A stretch of 64,000 bases of DNA from Panorpa germanica (taxonomy: Eukaryota > Arthropoda > Insecta > Mecoptera > Panorpidae). Below the pieces are notes generated by a model. That model was not told where the DNA came from and made no database searches. It saw only the letters and a list, made by a program, of their open reading frames with translations. A program made the position numbers and the translations under genes. Position 1 is the first letter of the stretch; each line of letters begins with the position of its first letter. The DNA lies in assembly GCA_963678705.1 (NCBI GenBank), contig OY783209.1:10726001-10790000 (forward strand), in the 5' to 3' direction. Of the stretch, positions 60,801 through 64,000 are shown piece after piece.

Positions 60801-63800
60801 TAAAAATACCCAAATAAAGTTAGATGTGGAAGAAGAAGAGTTAACAAGTGTATTTAAATGCGCACAACATGAAATCGATGCAACAACTCAAACAAATAAA
60901 GAGAAAGAGTCACAAATATTTGAATTAATGTCTAATACATCTTTATTAGCACAAGTTGATAAAAATACCCAAATAGTAATAGATGTCGAAGAACAAGAAG
61001 AGTTAACAAGTGTACCTAACTCCGCACAACATGGAATCAATTTAACAACACAAACACATGAAGAGAAAGTAGAAGAATCAAAAATATACGAATTTATGCC
61101 CAATAGATCGTTAGTAGTACAAGTTGATAAAGATACCCAAATAGAGTTAGATGTGGATGAAGAAAAGGTAAAAAAGGTACCTAGATTGGCACAACATAAA
61201 ATCGAAGGAAAAGAAATACCTAATAGATCATTATTAGTACAAGTCGAAAGAACAGAAATACACGAATTTATGCCTAATAGATCTGTATTAGTACAAGTTG
61301 ATAAAGATACCCAAATAGAGTTAGATGTGGAAGAAGAAGAGTTAACAAGGGTACCTAAGCCCGTACAAGATGAACTCAATGCAACAACTCAAACAAATAA
61401 AGAGGAAGTAGAAGAGTCAGAAATATACGAATTTATGCCTAATAGATCTTTATTAGTACAAGTTGATAAAGATGCCCAAATAGAGTTAGATGTGGAAGAA
61501 GAAGAGCTAACAAGGGTACCTAAACACGTGCAACATGAATTCAATGCAACGACCCAAACAAATAAAGAGGAAGTAGAAGAGTCAGAAATGTACGAATTAA
61601 TATCTAATACATCTGTGTTAGTACAAGTTGATAAAGCAAACCAAATAGAGATAGATGTGGATGATAAAGGGGTAGTACAGTTATGTTATGTCGCACAGCA
61701 TGGAATGGAAGGAACAATACAATTAGATGATAAAAAACTGGAGCGGAAAATAAATGGTATTGAACTGGAAGAATTATACAAAAAAGCAATACTTCATCCA
61801 AAATCAGTGGATGATCAAAATCCAAGTTTCAAACCTTTAGATTCATCATCGTCTACTTTACAACTCACTAACATAGAATCATCCGAACTAAGTTCATCCA
61901 GTGCAAAACACTTAGACGGTGCAACGTATACTGAGAATACATTTGATCGAGAGATTAAACAAAATAATTTAGTTCAAATGAATTGTGCTGTAGATGTACT
62001 TTTTAATTCAGCTCTAGATGCACGTGCGAAATTTACGCAACTGATTCCCCCGGGAAGAGTCACACTTTCAAAGAGTGCTCTCCTTACTCGTCTACAAAAT
62101 GCAAATGTTGTAATGGAAAATATATGCCCCGAGAAATTAACGTTAGCTGCTGCATCCGATTTAGCTGTTCTAATCCAATCACCGATGGAAATGTGTACGG
62201 CTCTAGTTAAACCAGCGTCACCAAAACCATATCACCCCACTAAGGCTGTTGCTGCAGAAATAGTTGCAAAGGTGAACAAACGTCCTCACCATAAAGCACG
62301 AGCTGTCAGAAATAAGAACAGGTGTGAACTAGGTGACCGTGAACGAGTCGATGCTGCTACTGAAACTGATGATATCTGTTTTAATGATCTAGCTGCATTG
62401 AGAAGTAGGTGTGGGGAATTTGAAAAACGCAACAACTTAAAAGACCTGCACTTAGAGCATTTAAATAAAACAATTAATATACTCAAAAGCCAATTAGATA
62501 AAGAACGTGTTGAGGCCGCTGCGACTATAGAAAGCAGATTACAGAAAGCCGATGAAGAAATTAGTTACCTTACCAACAAAAATAAAAAATTGCAAAATGA
62601 ATTAGATGACATACAAGAAGAACTATACCGTGAGTATTTTCTTTTATTTACAATATGAATATCCTTTATTGAGTACTAATTGGTATCATATTTTTGTATG
62701 ATATTTATAATCAGTTCAATTTTCTTTAGGTTTGCAACGACAACTAAGAATATACCAAGATAACCCAATAACTTTTCACTCACTAAAAGCGGATATGGAA
62801 AACGAAATAAGGGAATTGGAAAACAAAACACTGGACCAAATTTCACCAAGAGCACACATAGCTGTTATGGAATATGTTAAAAGGGAACCAAAGGAAATGC
62901 ATAATATAGGACAGCAAATAGATTTTGAAACGAAAGCAAAAGATCTGGAAAAAGATGATATTTGTAAAGGTGAAACACAGATGGAAAAAATACAAAAAGC
63001 TATTATGGAAAAAATGCAAAGAGAATATTTGGAAGCAAAACTGCCGGAAATAAACGTGCTAAATAAAAATGACAATACAACGAATGATAGTAACTGCAAT
63101 TTGGAACAAGAACTAACAAATATCGACAGATTACCATCTGGGCGAAGCTACAAGCCCAGTTCAAACGTTTCTGACGCCAGTTCCTCTAAACGCTTCGATG
63201 GAATTGTTCTCAAATTGTATATTTGCGGAATGGGGGTAGGTTTTAATGTTACATTTACTTATTGTATCAATATATTTTTCAATACCTTATACTCGTAGTT
63301 ATAATAATCGAATATAAATCTTGTCATAGGTTTTAGACTTAGACGAACTTAAAGTTCTCCATGCGAAGACATGTCAGGCGGCTGCATTGTTAAAAGGATT
63401 CCAATATCCAACAATCCACAGTAGCACCTACTGTAAAACACGATTTAGGTCAAGCTCAACCAAGCCGGTATCTAGAAAGAGCAAGCCAGTCAAAGGTAGT
63501 GTTATCCTTCTATTAGTTCACCGAATAAAAATTGCTAAAGGCTCCTATCCGTTATTTATTATACTTTATTTTACACAGCCCGACGAAGCCAATCTCTTAA
63601 AAGTGAATGTCGTCCCTACCAAAGGAAAAACACAATTCCAAATTATAGACACATTCTGAAACAGCAAGACACAGTCACTAGAAATCGTAAGAATAATTAA
63701 AAAGAGTCAAATTTTATGTAATTATTACTTTCTTGTTCAAGGAGATGGATTCTAATAATTAATTTTTCAGTTATAACATTTGAATATGAAATTAAAGCAG

Positions 63801-63906
63801 AAAAATCTATGACTCGTATCAAAGACTTAGATGAACTAAAGCGAAATGAAAACCACAAACAAAGAGTAAAATTACGGGAACAAATTTGCCCTTTAAGTGC
63901 CCCACA
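57884..63906 (+). CDS. Gene F: coiled-coil family member, 3' end beyond window
   Basis: Seven exons are visible: 57884-58105, 58372-59385, 59467-62629, 62730-63235, 63330-63495, 63579-63686, 63771-63906. Together they code about 1771 residues and the last ends in phase 2 at a good donor. Residues 1-74 are the MSYITQR module (A-W-N-V-N, then M-D-Y-V-N). The conserved coiled coil spans about 75-412. The large exon carries about six repeats of roughly 55 residues (about 839-1150) with TQT and TQI motifs, then a final coiled coil. The next exons match the family (D-E-L-K-V-L-H). The exon with C-T-C-P-N in C and D has no counterpart between exons 4 and 5. An open stretch at 58252-58346 just before exon 2 is treated as intron, because the gap after it would be only 25 bases. 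Confidence 0.85.
60745..61680 (+). repeat. About 165-bp tandem repeats coding 55-residue units in gene F
   Basis: Around six units with the pattern E-S-E-I-Y-E-F-M-P-N-R-S-L-L-V-Q-V-D-K, then D-T-Q-I-E-L-D-V-E-E-E-E-L-T, then A-T-T-Q-T-N-K-E. The third unit is partly collapsed, with a second N-R-S-L-L-V-Q-V following directly. Strongly acidic. Confidence 0.88.
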
Positions 63907-64000
63907 GTAAGTATCCCTTTATGAAATATATTATGAACTACAAACTTAAGTATATTGCCACTTCCAAAGTTGGCACCGATTTGAAAAATCTGGTTTCACC

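Overview
This is eukaryotic, intron-rich, AT-rich DNA. The short GT-AG introns, jockey-type LINE, hAT element and ABCA genes fit an arthropod, most likely an insect. A hymenopteran is possible but I cannot establish the order from sequence alone. No RNA genes, CRISPR arrays or prokaryotic signals were seen.

The window is dominated by a head-to-tail, plus-strand array of paralogous long coiled-coil genes that I do not recognise as a named family. In order they are: a truncated member A (635-2113); complete genes B (2923-8335), C (8775-16184) and D (16640-22773); gene E (23377-30618), complete except for one in-frame stop codon; a 3' fragment of E (40238-43017); and gene F (57884 to beyond the window end). 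I assembled exon chains by hand. B, C and D each close into one open frame of 1287, 1648 and 1652 aa. E closes into 1552 codons with one TAA at codon 956. Each complete member starts with a module beginning MSYITQR (60-74 aa). Then come zero to three tiny or short exons, a conserved coiled-coil exon, a paralog-specific repeat region, a second conserved coiled coil, and six to eight small exons with conserved phases and recurring C-x-C dipeptides. B, C and D end in a conserved INNIK-F/Y-Q tail and E in a diverged version of it.

A second layout element is a tandem duplication of about 14.5 kb. The ancestral unit was the 3' part of gene E plus an adjacent full-length ABCA-type transporter gene. 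Copy 1 spans about 25782-40237 and contains ABCA-1 (31619-40220, 28 exons, 1720 aa). Copy 2 spans about 40238-56584 and contains the E fragment and ABCA-2 (46013-56570, 28 exons, 1721 aa). Both ABCA frames are intact, with two transmembrane halves and two complete nucleotide-binding domains. The duplication junction lies about 15 bases after the ABCA-1 stop codon and removes its native poly(A) signal.

Copy 2 later received a hAT element (43353-45317) that itself carries a nested solo LTR (43439-44368), and a 5'-truncated jockey-type LINE in an ABCA-2 intron (50849-53102). All three have recognisable target-site duplications. The hAT and LINE empty sites are preserved in copy 1. A LINE RNase H fragment lies in intron 1 of gene C, and small palindromic MITE-like elements are scattered through introns.

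The coiled-coil products lack signal peptides and membrane segments, so they are probably intracellular structural or scaffold proteins. Their function is unknown. The most interesting leads are the family itself, the different tandem repeats occupying the same position in different paralogs, a TQT/TQI motif array in gene F that resembles a multivalent dynein-light-chain (LC8) binding region, and a conserved upstream motif in front of genes B, C and D.
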